Below, piece by piece: positions 41,902-54,076 of a stretch of 64,000 bases of DNA. A program made the translations under genes and the position numbers. This DNA is from Nyssa sinensis (taxonomy: Eukaryota > Streptophyta > Magnoliopsida > Cornales > Nyssaceae): the NCBI GenBank assembly GCA_008638375.1, contig CM018033.1:15680517-15744516 (forward strand), written 5' to 3'. The notes below the pieces were generated by a model. The model was not told the DNA's origin, ran no database searches, and saw only the letters and a program-made list of their open reading frames with translations. The stretch's first letter is position 1. Every line of letters begins with the position of its first letter.

Positions 41902-43044
41902 TCAGTAATGCACCATTCCAACAAAAATCTTATCTGAACCGACATATGGAGCAAAGGAAGAAAGATTACAAAGATCAGATGTCATATGGGCACATGCACC
42001 GGTGTTAGGAAACCATGAGTTTTCTTGTGATTCTTCCAATTTCATTGCTGCAAGTGCTTGGCTAATGGTTCCAGATTGATATGCATGATTGAAACGATTC
42101 CAACACTCCAAAGCTGTGTGTTTTGGTTTGTCACAATTTTGGCATATAACATCCTTAGATTTTGTGTTTTGGCCGGACAAAGCACCCACTTGGTTCAAGG
42201 GAAATTTTTCGTGAACAGATCTATTTCCTTGCATTGTTGCATGATTTTTATATGGGAAGCCTCGTCCCTTTGAATTGAACTCGCCATATTGTTGCTTTCC
42301 TTTCTTAGAGTTGCGATTTCCAATAAAACGCTGGGTTCATTGGCCATAGAATGCCATGTTTTGGTCTGAAGAACCAAATCCACTTGGATTGTGAAAGGTC
42401 TTCATGGTTTCGTGGCCTTGGAGGAGAGGTATCGACTCTCTGTATGTTGGAATAGGTGGCTTTAACATTGTCGTGATAAAGGACTCATAGCCCGAACCAA
42501 GGCCTCTTAATAAAGTAAAGACCTTTGTTCGATCATCCATCGGCTTACCGATTACTGCTAAGTTATCACAGATATTTTTGAATATCCGAACGTACTAAGG
42601 CATGGTGAGAGAGTCTTTCGGAAGCTCTTGGAGACGTTGAAGTAAATAAAATTCTCTTTCTTGGGTGTCTTGTGCAAAGGCATCAACAAGCGTCTTCCAA
42701 ACTTCAGTTAAAGTTTCTAAACCGACCACCAATCCTAGTACTTCCTCAGATAATATCCCAGTAATCCATCCACAGAGAAGTCGATCCGATCTTCTCCATG
42801 CTATGAATTCCTGATTATCTTTTAATAGGGTTTCTTCTGAACCTTCTGCAGCAGAGACAACGACTTGAGGATTTGGAAAGGGAAGGTTCCCATTGATGAA
42901 GCCAAGCATCCCTTGACTTTCAATAAAGCCTAGCATTTGAGTTTTCCACAGCAAAAAATTGTTTTGAGTCAATTTAATTGACATAAAATTACTGACATTC
43001 AAAGTTGAGGGATATGGATATTTGACTGCAGACAAGTGAGCCAT
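41902..43044 (-). pseudogene. gag: Copia Gag and protease of element D, broken
   Basis: Probable start is ATG 43044 (MAHLSAVKYPYP); the upstream open frame runs into the LTR. Gag carries LTQNNFLLWKTQMLGF, ITGILSEEVLG, TLVDAFAQDTQEREFYL and DDRTKVFTLLRGLGSGYE. The knuckle CQNCDKPKHTALEC is near 42140. The protease site reads WFPNTGACAHMTSD, with Asn for the catalytic Asp. Several stops break the frame (around 42594 and 42337-42234). Confidence 0.88.
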
Positions 43045-43088
43045 GAATAATTGATTGCACAGAGAAGGATACAACCACTCAGTGTGAA

Positions 43089-43101
43089 GGCTTTGATACC
43101 A
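43089..43101 (-). other. Primer-binding site of element D
   Basis: The minus strand reads TGGTATCAAAGCC next to the 5' LTR. It is the same initiator-Met type as element C. Confidence 0.9.
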
Positions 43102-43330
43102 TAAAGAAAATATTGAATTGAACAAAAAATGAGGAATGTCTCCTTCAATGGGAGATTCTATTGAGTATTCTATAAATACAGTTGACATAGCAATGAGATT
43201 GACTTTCCTAAAATAGGTTTGGAAGCTCAATGAGAAAAATCAAAAGAATTTACACACAATTAATGCCTATAAATCAGCCATCATCTTTGCCAGAATTCCT
43301 CCACTGATTTGTGTGTTTTGAATATGAAAA
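43102..43330 (-). repeat. 5' LTR of element D (shared repeat region)
   Basis: It matches 38411-38640. Its minus-strand 3' end is TTTCTTTA rather than the usual CA, directly followed by the primer site. Confidence 0.82.
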
Positions 43331-45499
43331 GTATTAAAAAAGAAGAAGGAAAAAAGATGAGTTATGCGCCAGAGGATTCAGGTTGTTTTGGGTCCCCATT
43401 TCTTAAGAGCCGCTATATCGAAAGGAGAAGCAGCAGCTTCCTTAGCATCGTATACTGCTAGGTCTGGTTTAGACGATCAGATAAAAATATCAGGTCTAAG
43501 ATATATTTGAGGGATAAGAAATAAAATTTAATAAAATATTAAATATCTTATTCCAGTATTTGAATGATATCGAAACAAAAGTCCGGATATGCTATTTTAT
43601 TTCAATTTTATACTCATATCGATACAATGATTAATAAAAATAATAAAATCTTATGTAATATTAAATTTGTATTCTTAATAATATTTTTTCTAATATTTTA
43701 GAAAAATTAAATTCTTAAAATATATTTTTTCAAAATATATGGCTAAAAATTTCAAAAACAAAAGTTAAGAATAATATAGAGATATAAATAAATAAGAGAT
43801 GGTTCAATAAGTTTAATAATTTTTTGTATATAAATATTAATAAAAATGATTACTAATAGATGGAAGAAGAAAAAAACTAGTCAATATATTTGAAATCTAT
43901 TTAATAGTCTAAAAGTGTCATCAACATGAATAATAATATGTTATGAAAATTTATATGGATAACACCAGTAGTTGTTGGAAGTATTCTCTTCTCTCTTCTA
44001 TCTTTTCTTCTTGTCATAAAAGAATGATTAAAGATTTTTATTTTACTTTTTATCCCAATTCAAAAAATCGCATGCTAATTAACCACTTTTAGACTATTGA
44101 ACATGGGGATATAATTATAACAAATCACATTTTAAGTAAATATCCAAACATAGGATAGGATATCGTTTATCCTATCCTACCCTTTTATCCCGTCAAATGA
44201 ACATGCCCCTACGACATTTAATAAATGAGGATGGCATCATTTATTATGTGCCTGCATTTATATGTATATATATAGAGAGAGAGGGGGGGAGGGGGCGAGG
44301 CCGAGGCCGAGATTAAATGCACTTCTTTTTTATACTCATGCATTTTAATTTATGATGTATGAGTAAAAGTGCGCGAGTATAACAAAAATACAATTAGAAT
44401 ACATTTAGTTCACATACTTATCACATTAGCATACAGCTATTAAAACCCGAATAGAAAATTCAATTCAATCAGATAAAGTCACTTAATGAATTGATGTCAT
44501 ATTTTTAAGGGGGTTGAGTAATAGGTTTATTGTAAAGTGGTTAATTAGCATGAGATTTTTTGAATTGAGGATCTCCTAAACTTTTTCTCTTTCTTGTTGT
44601 GAGCTGAAGCTGCTTCGGTAGTGGGAGTATTTTGATTTTTCTCTTGCTTTGTTTTATCTTTGTTCTAGTATTTGGTTAATAAAAAAAAAAAACCATTTTA
44701 ACCCAAAAAAAGCCCAGTATAAGTAATTTGTTGACAAAAATATCATTTTAACCAAATACAGTAAAATAGATGGTCCCCCCTTCTTGTATGCCCAACACAT
44801 GCCATGTCATCACTTTTTATTTTTAAAATTTTAAAATTAAACAACTTACAATATATAAATCTGTTTTTTATAAAAAAATTATACATTTGGACTCTAAAAA
44901 TTAATATATAACAAACAAGATCCATATTGCATATGAAATTTTGCTCAAAAAATTGTGTTTTTTTTTTAAATTCTCTGTCTAGAGAATGTTTTTCGAATAG
45001 AGAAATTTCTTAAACAAAAAAATATTACACATGTTTTTAATAATGGATTAAATAATCTTTATTCCTTAGAAAAGTGGTAATACTCCAACATTGATAAAAA
45101 AAAAAAAAAAAATAGATAAAGAAAACAATACATAACTAAAAAAAATATAGCAATAAAGAAATATTTCTCAAACAGAGAAGATTCTCTATTGAGAAATAAA
45201 CTGTCCAAAAATTCTCTCTTTTTTTTTAATAGTTTAATATATCTTTCTACATATGCTTCATACACATGTCACTATCAAAGTTTAGGATTTTGATCACATA
45301 ATGAAAAGAAAAGAAAAAAGAAAAGAAGGGAAATAGAATTAAAGCTCTAGAACTATGACCAGAAGTAAAAGATTAAGGAACTACAACTCCATCTTTATTG
45401 TCATTCGTTAAACAAAACCTAGTTCGAAGTATATTAGGAAATGAAATGGGTGAGTTAATTTGGAGCAAATGAAATGGGTTTTTTATTGGTCTTACTAGC
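43331..45499. other. AT-rich intergenic spacer between elements D and E
   Basis: No gene is supported. It holds a short GA/G-rich microsatellite (44268-44315), poly-A/T runs, and an imperfect inverted pair built on ATTCTCT / AGAGAAT words (44970-45010 and 45160-45225) that may be a decayed miniature element. Confidence 0.55.
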
Positions 45500-45955
45500 T
45501 GATGTTGCACTTTCCTGGTCTGAGGACTTCTTCTCCTGAATTACCTGTTAAGAATTCAAGGTCAGAGGGTCACCGGGAAGGCGCTGGCGGTAGCTGCTCC
45601 GATAATAAAGTTAGTAGCAAAAGAAAGACAGTAATTCAATAGAATTGAATATGAATTGAAAGAGTACCTTACTACTTTATTTATATGGTATAGATCTCCC
45701 AAGTTGAGCAGGATTAGGAACCATGAAAATAGGGATTTGAAGATATCCATAGATAGTAGTTTCTATATTGAACTTTGTTTCCTTTTTCCGAGGTCGAAAG
45801 CCCATGGAAGGTGGTGACCAGCTCGGTATGTCCTCCTCCTAAGACCGTATATTAATTGCTCTAATGGGTTTTATTTTTATGATATATGTACTAACGAACT
45901 CTTTTGTAGACACGTGTCACATTCTCAATCGTTATAGCTAAATTATGGTATATCA
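45500..45955 (-). repeat. 3' LTR of element E
   Basis: On the minus strand it starts TGATATACCATAATTTAGC and ends GTGCAACATCA. A purine tract (GGCTTGGGGGGAGGGGGG) precedes it at about 45960-45978. Confidence 0.9.
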
Positions 45956-46439
45956 ACTACTTCCCCCCTCCCCCCAAGCCTCAGTTCTATAGGATCTTTC
46001 CAGAACTGAGGTTAGGGTTTCTGAAGGGTCACGCGTATTTTTTTATAAATGTGTCATTGCGTATTCTAATAAAATAGTCATTGATGGGATAGTTAATATC
46101 CCTTCATTGCGTCAATCGTCAGTTGGACAACCGAGGCCATTATCGTCCTAACCATTGGTAGAGGGTGATGCCTTAAATGTCAACCCTTTTGGATGGCCTT
46201 ATAAATAGGAGTACCCTTCCCAAGAAGAGTTTTTTACAAACTCTGAAAAATACCAAGTGCATTTCTAAGCAAACAGAAAATCTTCAAGGCGATTTCCAGT
46301 GCACCTGAAGACTTCTCCAGCCGTCAATCTCCCAATTTTCGATCAAGTTTGAAAGTACTTTAAACAACTCTTTGTCTTTCCTTTTCTTTGTACCCACTTT
46401 TCTTTCTTCCCCATTTTTGTTTAATTTTATTTTGGGAAG
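45956..46439. other. Polypurine tract and antisense gene promoter region of element E
   Basis: It contains the polypurine tract (minus strand) and, on the plus strand, TATAAATA at 46200-46207, about 235 bp before the antisense ATG 46440. No ORF. Confidence 0.6.
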
Positions 46440-48297
46440 ATGGCTGCTCCTGACACTCAGTCAAGCACGGGAGAGGAAGTAAGGGAACTTGTAGAGGTAG
46501 GAGATCAGGAGGTATCAGGCCTCATATTAGATGATAAGGCCAAGAATGCCTCTGATAGTAGTTTGGGAGTGCTTCTGATCGAAGCACGCCTTGAACCTAG
46601 GAATAGAGAGGCCAGCACATCAAGCAAACCTCGTAGGAGAGAAGAGGGCGATACTACTATGACTTAGGGTATGTTAGATGCCCCGACAATCAATTTTGAT
46701 TTCCCTCAAAATGTGTCATGTAGGGTTCTGATGACAATAGATCACCCATCAAACATTGAGAAATGTGAGATCTGCGCCTACCTCAAGTGGTTTGAGGTCG
46801 GTGTACGTTTTCCATTTCATCTGTTAGTAAATGAGTTTTTTAGTTGGTTTAAGATCTGCCTTGCTAAACTAAATATCAACAATTGGAGGCAACTTATGGC
46901 CTTTTTAGTTTTAGGATACCAGAATGAGGTTGCAGTAGATTTGAACCTTATTAGGAGTAACATGGACGTGAAATACCTCAAATTAGAAGGCATATTTTAC
47001 ATGTCTTTTGACAAAAGGTTCAATCCCCTAACCTCAGTATCCACTTCCAATAAAACATGGAAGAAGTGATATTTCTTTGTTAAGAGTGGCTGGGAATATG
47101 AGGACTTCGAGAACAAGAGTAGCTTATTTTCTCGGTACACCAATTTTATGGGTGAGCTTACTGAACTCAAATGTTTTGTGAATATTATACTTTTGTTTTT
47201 GTCTAACTGACCATGTTTAAGATTTTCTGTTATAGATAAGAACGATAAGATCTGTCTTTACTCTAGAACTCCAAGAGAAATACAAAAAACTTCTGCATCT
47301 CCAAGAATGTCCCTACGACCGAATCCTTACCTTTCAAAACTTCATGAAAGCAGGATTTTTCAAAGATAGGTCTGAGCTCCTAAAGAAAATAGTGATCACT
47401 GGGTAGACACTCGGACAAACAAAGGTCAGGGGGCTAAGTTTCCCCGAGCACACTGTATTAGAGGAGTTGGCACTGTCAATCGTGCGTCGTGACCTCCCTC
47501 CACCTCCAGCCCCTACAGCACGTCTCGAATACCGAGGTAAAGGGAAGATGGGTATAGTCTCGCTAGGAGTGGCCATGGCATAAACAGGGGAAGCTGCCAT
47601 AAAGAAGGCTTACGAGGAGGCCTAAAGCTCTGCTGCTGGTCACTTCAAAGGGTTGAAGCCCTAAAAGATTGCTAGGAACCTCTTGGGCTCCAATATGAGA
47701 GTAAGTTGTCTTGATTCACCCTTAGTCAATCTTTTTATGTATTTTCTAGCCTTCTGTCCTTGCTAACTTGTTAATTTTACCTATTGTAGATGGCTCATGT
47801 TATGGCTGCCATCATGGACTACCTTGAAGAGTCAGAACAGGTAGACAGGCTTCAGGCTGAGCTTGATGATGCGAGGCTTCAGCTGGAAACTACCCGATCT
47901 GCCACGCTTTCTATTAAAGGAAGCTAAAAGAGTCTCTCACGGCCCTCTCTATTTTGGAGTCCTAGAAAAATTCCTTAGAGTCAGATTTGGAGGCTCTAAG
48001 GAAAAAAAAAAAGAAGAATTCAATGTTGCCGTTACGTAAACACTTGCCACCAGTGTGCAAATGGTGAGAGAAGATATGGAGAGAGCCCTTAGAGAAGAGG
48101 TATAGAAGCTGGGGGGAGAGTTTGCTGACCACGGGTATGAGACTTTCAGAAAGAAGATCCAAAAACTCTATCCTGACCTCGACATCTCTAGAGTAGATAA
48201 GGTCCTAGTGGATGAACCTGTGACGAGCTCTCTTGAAGTTGCCCGGATAGAGACTATAGATCCTAAAAGAGATAGGACTTCTACCGAGGATCATTAG
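46440..48297 (+). pseudogene. Antisense gene of element E, decayed (transposase_28-type family)
   Basis: It starts MAAPDTQSS at 46440. TAG 46665-46667 and later stops break it. The conserved domain is clear: CEICAYLKWFEVGVRFPF, NWRQLMAFLVLG, LIRSNMDVKYLKLEGIFYMS and SNKTWKK (46760-47068). The three-exon plan of element A is kept: donor GTGAGC near 47152, acceptor TTATAG near 47235, donor GTAAGT near 47700, acceptor TTGTAG near 47790. The last exon reads coiled-coil VDRLQAELDDARLQLETT and ends near 48297. Confidence 0.8.
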
Positions 48298-48549
48298 TTA
48301 CGATTTTTATAATTTTTTCCCTTTTTTGTTTCCTTGTACTTTCATCGATCATATATAAAATTATATTTTTGGCTCCAGATAGTATTTTTTTGCCTCACTT
48401 AGTCTAACCAGGTGTGTGACTTGACTCAAGTAATACTAAGACCTATAACATCCATGATGATAATAACATCATAGTGATGAGTGATTCAGCCCTGTAGTAC
48501 TCTATAATTGATACGAGGCCTCTTTTAGGGGTTTGGAAAGGTAGCATAA
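48298..48549. other. Spacer between antisense gene and hairpin array of element E
   Basis: About 250 bp without a gene. The second antisense gene present in A and B is missing here. Confidence 0.6.
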
Positions 48550-48878
48550 TAGACCAGACCTATAACACTTGTAATGAATACAAAGTTTTTAAGGAGTCTG
48601 TACATAGGTAGCAAAATGGACCAAACCTATTATACTTGTAATAAGTATAAGCTTTTTAGGGGTCTGTACATTAGTAACAAAATGGACCAGACTTGTTACG
48701 CTTATAATGAATACAAGATTTTTAGAGGTCTGAACATTAGTAAAATGGACCAGACCTGTAACAATTGTAATGAGTACAAGGTTTTTAGAGGTATGTACAT
48801 TGGTAAAATTGACCAGACCTATAACACTTGTAATGAGTACAAGGTTTCTATGGGTCTACTCATTGGTGGCAAGTACTG
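48550..48878 (-). repeat. Hairpin-forming tandem array of element E, about five units of 62-66 bp
   Basis: On the plus strand the units read ATGGACCAGACC, then CTTGTAATGARTACAAG, then GGTCTGTACATT. CTTGTA/TACAAG makes an inner stem and CAGACC/GGTCTG an outer one. The location matches the arrays of A and B. A plus-strand ORF across it is a by-product. Confidence 0.8.
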
Positions 48879-48908
48879 AAGTGAATAGAGAATTTTAAAT
48901 AAAAATTT

Positions 48909-51900
48909 TTACTGATAATACTTGCTTATGCACTCAATGTTAGATTTTTCTGCGAGTTTTTTGCCATTGGTCTCTTAGTCAAGGAGGTCTATCTTAAAGG
49001 TCGGCATACCGATCCCAATAGGAATGATCGCCTCAGTTTCGTAAGTAAGTGAGAATGGTGTCTCCATAGTTGGGGTTCTCTGAGTAGTTCGATAGGCCCA
49101 AAGAACTCTAAGGAGTTCTTCAACCCATCTTCCTTTGGCCTCTTCTAACTTTCTCTTAATGGCTTCTAGAATGGTACGGTTTGTGTCCTTAACTTGTCCA
49201 TTAGCCTAAGGGTGTCCTAGAGAAGAGAAATGGTAACTAATATGGAGATCCTCACAAAACTTTCTGAATTCCTTTCCTGTGATTTGTGTTCCATTATCTG
49301 AAATGACTTTGTAGATGCCGAACCTGCACACATCATTCCTTCTAGTAAAGTTCTTGATCTCTACCTGAGTGATATGGGTTGGTGGTTTAGCTTCTTCCCA
49401 CTTTAAGAAGTAATCAACGGCGACTAAAAGAAATCTTCTGCTCTAAGGAGCCTTTGGCAATGGCCCTACGATGTCCATTCCCTACTAAGCAAAGGACCAA
49501 GGACTGGCGATAGGGACAGTCTCATGCTGAGTTCGATGTTAGTAGGAGGCAAAATGCTAACATTTGTCACACTTCTGAACATATTCTTTAGCTTGCTTCA
49601 GCATACTGGGCCAGTAGTAACCCTAAGTTAGTGCTTGGTGGGTAATGGTTCTCCTGTCATTATGGTTACCACATATTTCCTCACGTATTTCAATTAGGAC
49701 ATAGTGGGTTTCTTCTAGAACTAAACACAATAGGAGAGGCTGTGTGTAAGACCTTCGATAAATTTTATCTTGTAGGATTAAATACCGAGTTTCCCTAATT
49801 CAAACCCTTCTAGCTGGTTTTTGTCCTCTAGAAGTAATCCTTTTATTAGGAAATTGATAATGGGGGTCATCAAATTCGGATATTGTTCTAAAATTTGGAA
49901 AGTTTTTGATACTTCAGTGTTGGGCTTTGATTGGTAGGAGATTTTCACCACAAAGTTTCTATCTGGCCTTAGATGGGAGGCCATATTTGCTAGCGCATCT
50001 GCCTTGGAATTTTGATTTCTTTCAATTTTCTAAATAATAAACTTGTGGAAAGATTGCTTTAATGATTCTACCAGCTCTAAATACTTGGTCATTCAGTTAT
50101 CTTTGGTGGAATATTCTCCCAGTACATGACTGACTACAAGCTAAAAGTCTGAAAATGCGTTGAGATCTGGAGCTTCACATTCCAGAGCTAGCCTTAATCC
50201 GAGGATAGGTGCTTCATACTCAACTCCATTGTTAAAAGCTCTGAATCCCAAGCTAACAGTCCTTTTAGCTACGATCCCATCGGGGGACTGAAGTATTATA
50301 CCCACTCCAAAACCTTTATCTATAGAAGACCCATCTGTGTAAAGCAACCATGCCAAAGTGTTAGTAGTGGTTTGAGCTTTTAAGTGTTGTGTTCCAATGA
50401 ATTCAGTTATGAAATCTACTAATTCCAAAGCTTTGATAGTAGTTCGTGGAACGTAAGATATGTCAAACTCTCCTAATTCTATTAACCATTTAACCAACCA
50501 ACTAGAGACTTCAAGTTTGTGAATGATTGATTTCAGAGGACAAGATGTGGGGATTACAATGGGATGAGCTTGGAAATATGGCCTCAACTTCCGAGCAAAT
50601 ATCACCAAGGCTAAAGCCAATTTTTCAATCTCAAAATACCTTATCTCGGTGTCCAAAAGTGCTTTATTGACATAAAAGACAGGCCTCTAAACTCCTTTGT
50701 CTTCCCTTATTAATGCATAGTTGACCGCACTTTCTGATACAGCTAAATATAGGAGTTGTTTTTCTCCTGACACTGGTTTCAAAAAAAGGTCGAAGGAGGC
50801 CAAGTACTCCTTGAGTTATTGGAAGGCTTCTTCACATTCGAATGTCCACTCTAGGGCCTTACTCTTCCTCAAAGCTTTAAAAAATAGAAGGCGCCAATCT
50901 GTGAATTTGGAGATAAACCTATTCAGTGTTGTTATTCTATCATTTAGCCCCTAAATATATATCTTAGTTCTGGGGGATTCTAGATCAATTAAAGCCCTGA
51001 TCTGGGTACAATCTACTTTAATTCCTTTTTGGGAAACCAGGAAACCTAAGAATTTTTCCTTTATAATCTCGAAGGTACACTTTGATGGTTTAAGTTTCAT
51101 TTTATGTTCCTTCAAGATGTCGAATGTTTGGGATAAGTGTTGGATATGGTCAGCCTTCTGAACACTTTTAAAGAGCATATCGTTAATGTAGACTTCCACT
51201 ATTTCTCTAATTCGGAGGCCAAACATTTTGTTCATAAGCCTCTGATATGTTACTCCAGTATTCTTTAGATCAAATTGCATCACTTTATAACAATAGAGAC
51301 CTCTTTCTGATATGAAAGTTTTTTTCTCCTAGTTTGAAGGATACATTTGGATTTGATTATACCTAGAGTAAGCGTCCATGAAGCTCATGAGTTCGTGACT
51401 TGCCATAGCATCCACAAGTTGATCAATTTTGGGAAGAAGAAAGTTGTCTTTAGGACAGGCTTTATTGAGGTTGGCATAGTCAACGTAGACTCTCCATTTT
51501 TTGTTCTTCTTCTTTACAAGGACTGTATTGGGGAGCCATACGGGATAGAATACCTCTCTTATCATCACAACATCAAACAACCTCTGGACTTCTTCATTGA
51601 TGGTCTTATGATGTTCTGGGGAAATGTCCTCCTCTTCTGTCTCATGGGAAGGTGGTCTGGATCTATCATCAGCTTGTGAGAAATGAAGTCAGGGTTTATT
51701 CCTTCCATATCTCTAGTTTCCCAAGCAGATACCGAAAGGTTGGCTTTTAAGAATTTAACAATCTCTTCTTGCTCCGAGGGAGATAGAGCTGAGCCAATTA
51801 GTAAATATTTTCCCTCTTCTTCAATATTGGCTAGCACTTTGGTGGCCTCCTCTATTGGCTTGACCATACTATCCCTTTCTCTGGGACTCAATGGCTCTTC

Positions 51901-51978
51901 GATCCCAAAAGGACATTCCTCAACATCGCGAAGATTTGTAGCAGAAAAGTCTTCCTCCTTGTGACGGTACTGTAATTG
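48909..51978 (-). pseudogene. pol: Pol of element E, degenerate and shortened
   Basis: RT is recognisable (FMDAYSRYNQIQMYP, FDLKNTGVTYQRLMNKMF) but the catalytic YIDD reads YIND near 51175. The second RNase H keeps LLYTDGSS, while EAEYE has become GVEYE. Integrase survives in fragments between 49750 and 49000. About 110 codons between the GMPTL region and the C-terminal KYYQ are deleted. The end is TAA 48909-48911. Multiple stops and frameshifts. Confidence 0.85.
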
Positions 51979-51984
51979 CTATTT
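51973..51984 (-). promoter_or_regulatory. Conserved putative readthrough stop of element E
   Basis: The minus strand reads AAATAGCAATTACAG with TAG at 51979-51981. It has survived although the rest of pol is heavily mutated. Confidence 0.6.
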
Positions 51985-52034
51985 GGAAGGTCTTTCTTTG
52001 AATGTGAGGGCATGACACTCCTCGGCAGTAGGCT

Positions 52035-54076
52035 TATAACGTTTCGTAAAATTGAAAATTACATAAAAGAAATAAATAATGAATAATGTTACTTTTGCAT
52101 GATAATAAACCTCGCGAACATAATAATGATATAGAAAGAATTTAAACAACATAATATAGAGTAATGATACATGGGTGATAAATGAAAAATAGTAAAAATA
52201 AGAACAATGGGTTGTTCATTCGAATGAACACCAGAGAGTCTACTATAAATTTCGTTTGATATTCGTTCAACCTTCGTTCGAACGAAGGGCTCGTTCGTTC
52301 GAATGAACTTGTGTGACAGAACATTTTTAAGTACGGACTGAAAGGCCATTTTTGCTCAAATTCCACTTTCCCTTCTCTTCTAAACTCTCTCTAAAAAAGA
52401 GAAAAGTTAGGGTTAAGACATTTCTTGGGCTTTCATGAATCTTCAAGCATTGTAAACACAACACAACACAAGGATTCAAGTATAAGAGAATTTCTACCTA
52501 TTAAAAAGTTAGAATTTTAAGATTTCTTCAGGAACACAAGGTAAAATTTTGGGCTTTTCATTTTCATTTCAAATTTCTTGAAGTTCTTTGTAGATCTAGC
52601 TTGATTGAGTGAAATAAATGGTGTAAATCATTTCTTAGGTTTTGGGAGTAAGGATTAAAGCTTGAAATTAGAATCTCTCTCTCTACACACAAATTCACAC
52701 TTGTTGAGAGGTAGGGCTTCTAACCTAGGTGAAGAATAAATGTTAGGAAGAAAATATGCATTACATGACATTTTCATGGACCATCTTGTATGAAATTTAT
52801 GTAAAGAACAATGTAAATTTCTAGATAAACTAGCAGATGAATATTGTGTGTTTAACCCTTGATATATCTTGTCTAAAATGTTGAAATGTGTGTTCGGTAC
52901 ATGGTGCCGATTTAAAATTCCTTTACTTGAATGTTCAAGAATCAATTACTTGTTATTCATGAACTTGAAAGAAGTTGACATGTCTACTAAGTATTTTGAT
53001 AAAATGTTTAAATGATGGTAATGATGATGTATGGTGAAATTATTGGTTGTATTGGATATGTGACATTTTTCCTTTGATGTGAATGACATTACCTCTTTGG
53101 ATACCCTTAATTCAATGAAAGATTGAATAAATACTTTGTGAGGAATGAATGAGAAGCTAGATAGTTGAAGGGTTGCAAAAGATGAAGAAATGAGAGATGA
53201 AATTACAAGTTGAGAAAGAGGAAGTCATGAATAGTTACTTGAGATTTTTGTGACGGGGATTGTGTCTCCCTTTGGTTACAAACCGTAACCCCGCGCAGGT
53301 AATCGTATGTTTCCATCGGATTTGTAGCCCAAAAAGCACTCAGGCTCAACTAGGGGCCATTAGGTAGTCTTGAAGGATTAAAGAAAAAGTGGAAATAGAA
53401 AGTAGTGCCATTGAGATGAGTGAGGTGATGATAATCTAAGTAACCTCCTTTTATGTTGCATTCTTATTGTAAAAATTGAAATATGTTACTATTGTTGTAT
53501 TAATATTCTTATTTCAATTGATTATGCTATGAATGTTCATTAAATTAAAATGTTTGGTGATGTTTGGTAACAGTTGCTTGACACTACCCTTAACACATGC
53601 TTATACTTGTCACCGTTTATTCTTCCCTTTGTTTAGTTGCTCTACTGGGGTTGTATTGACTCCTACCAGATGCAAGTAATGGCAAGGAGTCGATCGCTTG
53701 ATGACATGGATTAGAAGGACATCTCTTTTGAACTCTTATGTTTATTTTTGGATGTAATTAAACTCACAACTTTTATTTTGGGAATATAAAAGGCCCTATG
53801 GTCTTTATATGTTGATGTAAAGGCTTGGAAGCCTCAACAAGACTAGTATTCTTTTGACTTAGAAATAACAATCACAAGATGAATACACTTTTAGAATTTA
53901 TGTATGGAAACCTTATTTGGTTATGTGTATGGAATGTGGATGAATATTTTTGTTATGAAAAACTCAAGTGAGAATATGCATATCACAGGGTACTTTGAGA
54001 TATACAAGAATCATTTATTTAGTTTTACCATAATTTACAAAGTCACCCACGGGTCTTTGGGGCTCGAGGCGTGATA
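52035..54076 (+). mobile_element. Solo-LTR-like insertion in gag of element E (2,042 bp)
   Basis: Comparison with gag of elements A and B fixes the junctions. The ends read TATAACGTTTCG and GAGGCGTGATA, explained as TGTAAC...GTGACA after G-to-A and C-to-T changes. The flanks AGGCT (52030-52034) and GAGCT (54077-54081) resemble a decayed 5-bp duplication. Inside, a CTATAAAT box (52243-52250) is surrounded by three palindromes. No protein is encoded. The orientation is inferred from the TATA box and termini. Confidence 0.7.
52214..52308. promoter_or_regulatory. Three TTCGAA-centred palindromes around a TATA box
   Basis: GTTCATTCGAATGAAC (52214-52229, perfect), CCTTCGTTCGAACGAAGG (52271-52288, perfect) and GTTCGTTCGAATGAAC (52293-52308, one mismatch pair) surround CTATAAAT at 52243. 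They could bind a dimeric factor or form hairpins. Confidence 0.6.

Larger units (their letters stand above)
38411..43330 (-). mobile_element. Element D: Ty1/copia retrotransposon, minus strand, decayed
   Basis: Terminal repeats 38411-38640 and 43102-43330 differ at about nine positions. Between them lies a complete but broken copia polyprotein in the order Gag, protease, integrase, RT, RNase H. The primer site TGGTATCAAAGCC abuts the 5' LTR. The total, 4,920 bp, is normal for copia. No matching target duplication: left flank GTCAC, right flank GTATT. Confidence 0.92.

Noticed and set aside
48574..48879. 101-codon plus-strand ORF with Cys-Asn-Lys-Tyr repeats
   Set aside because: It is the translation of the hairpin array of element E; unit length varies and other copies do not keep it.
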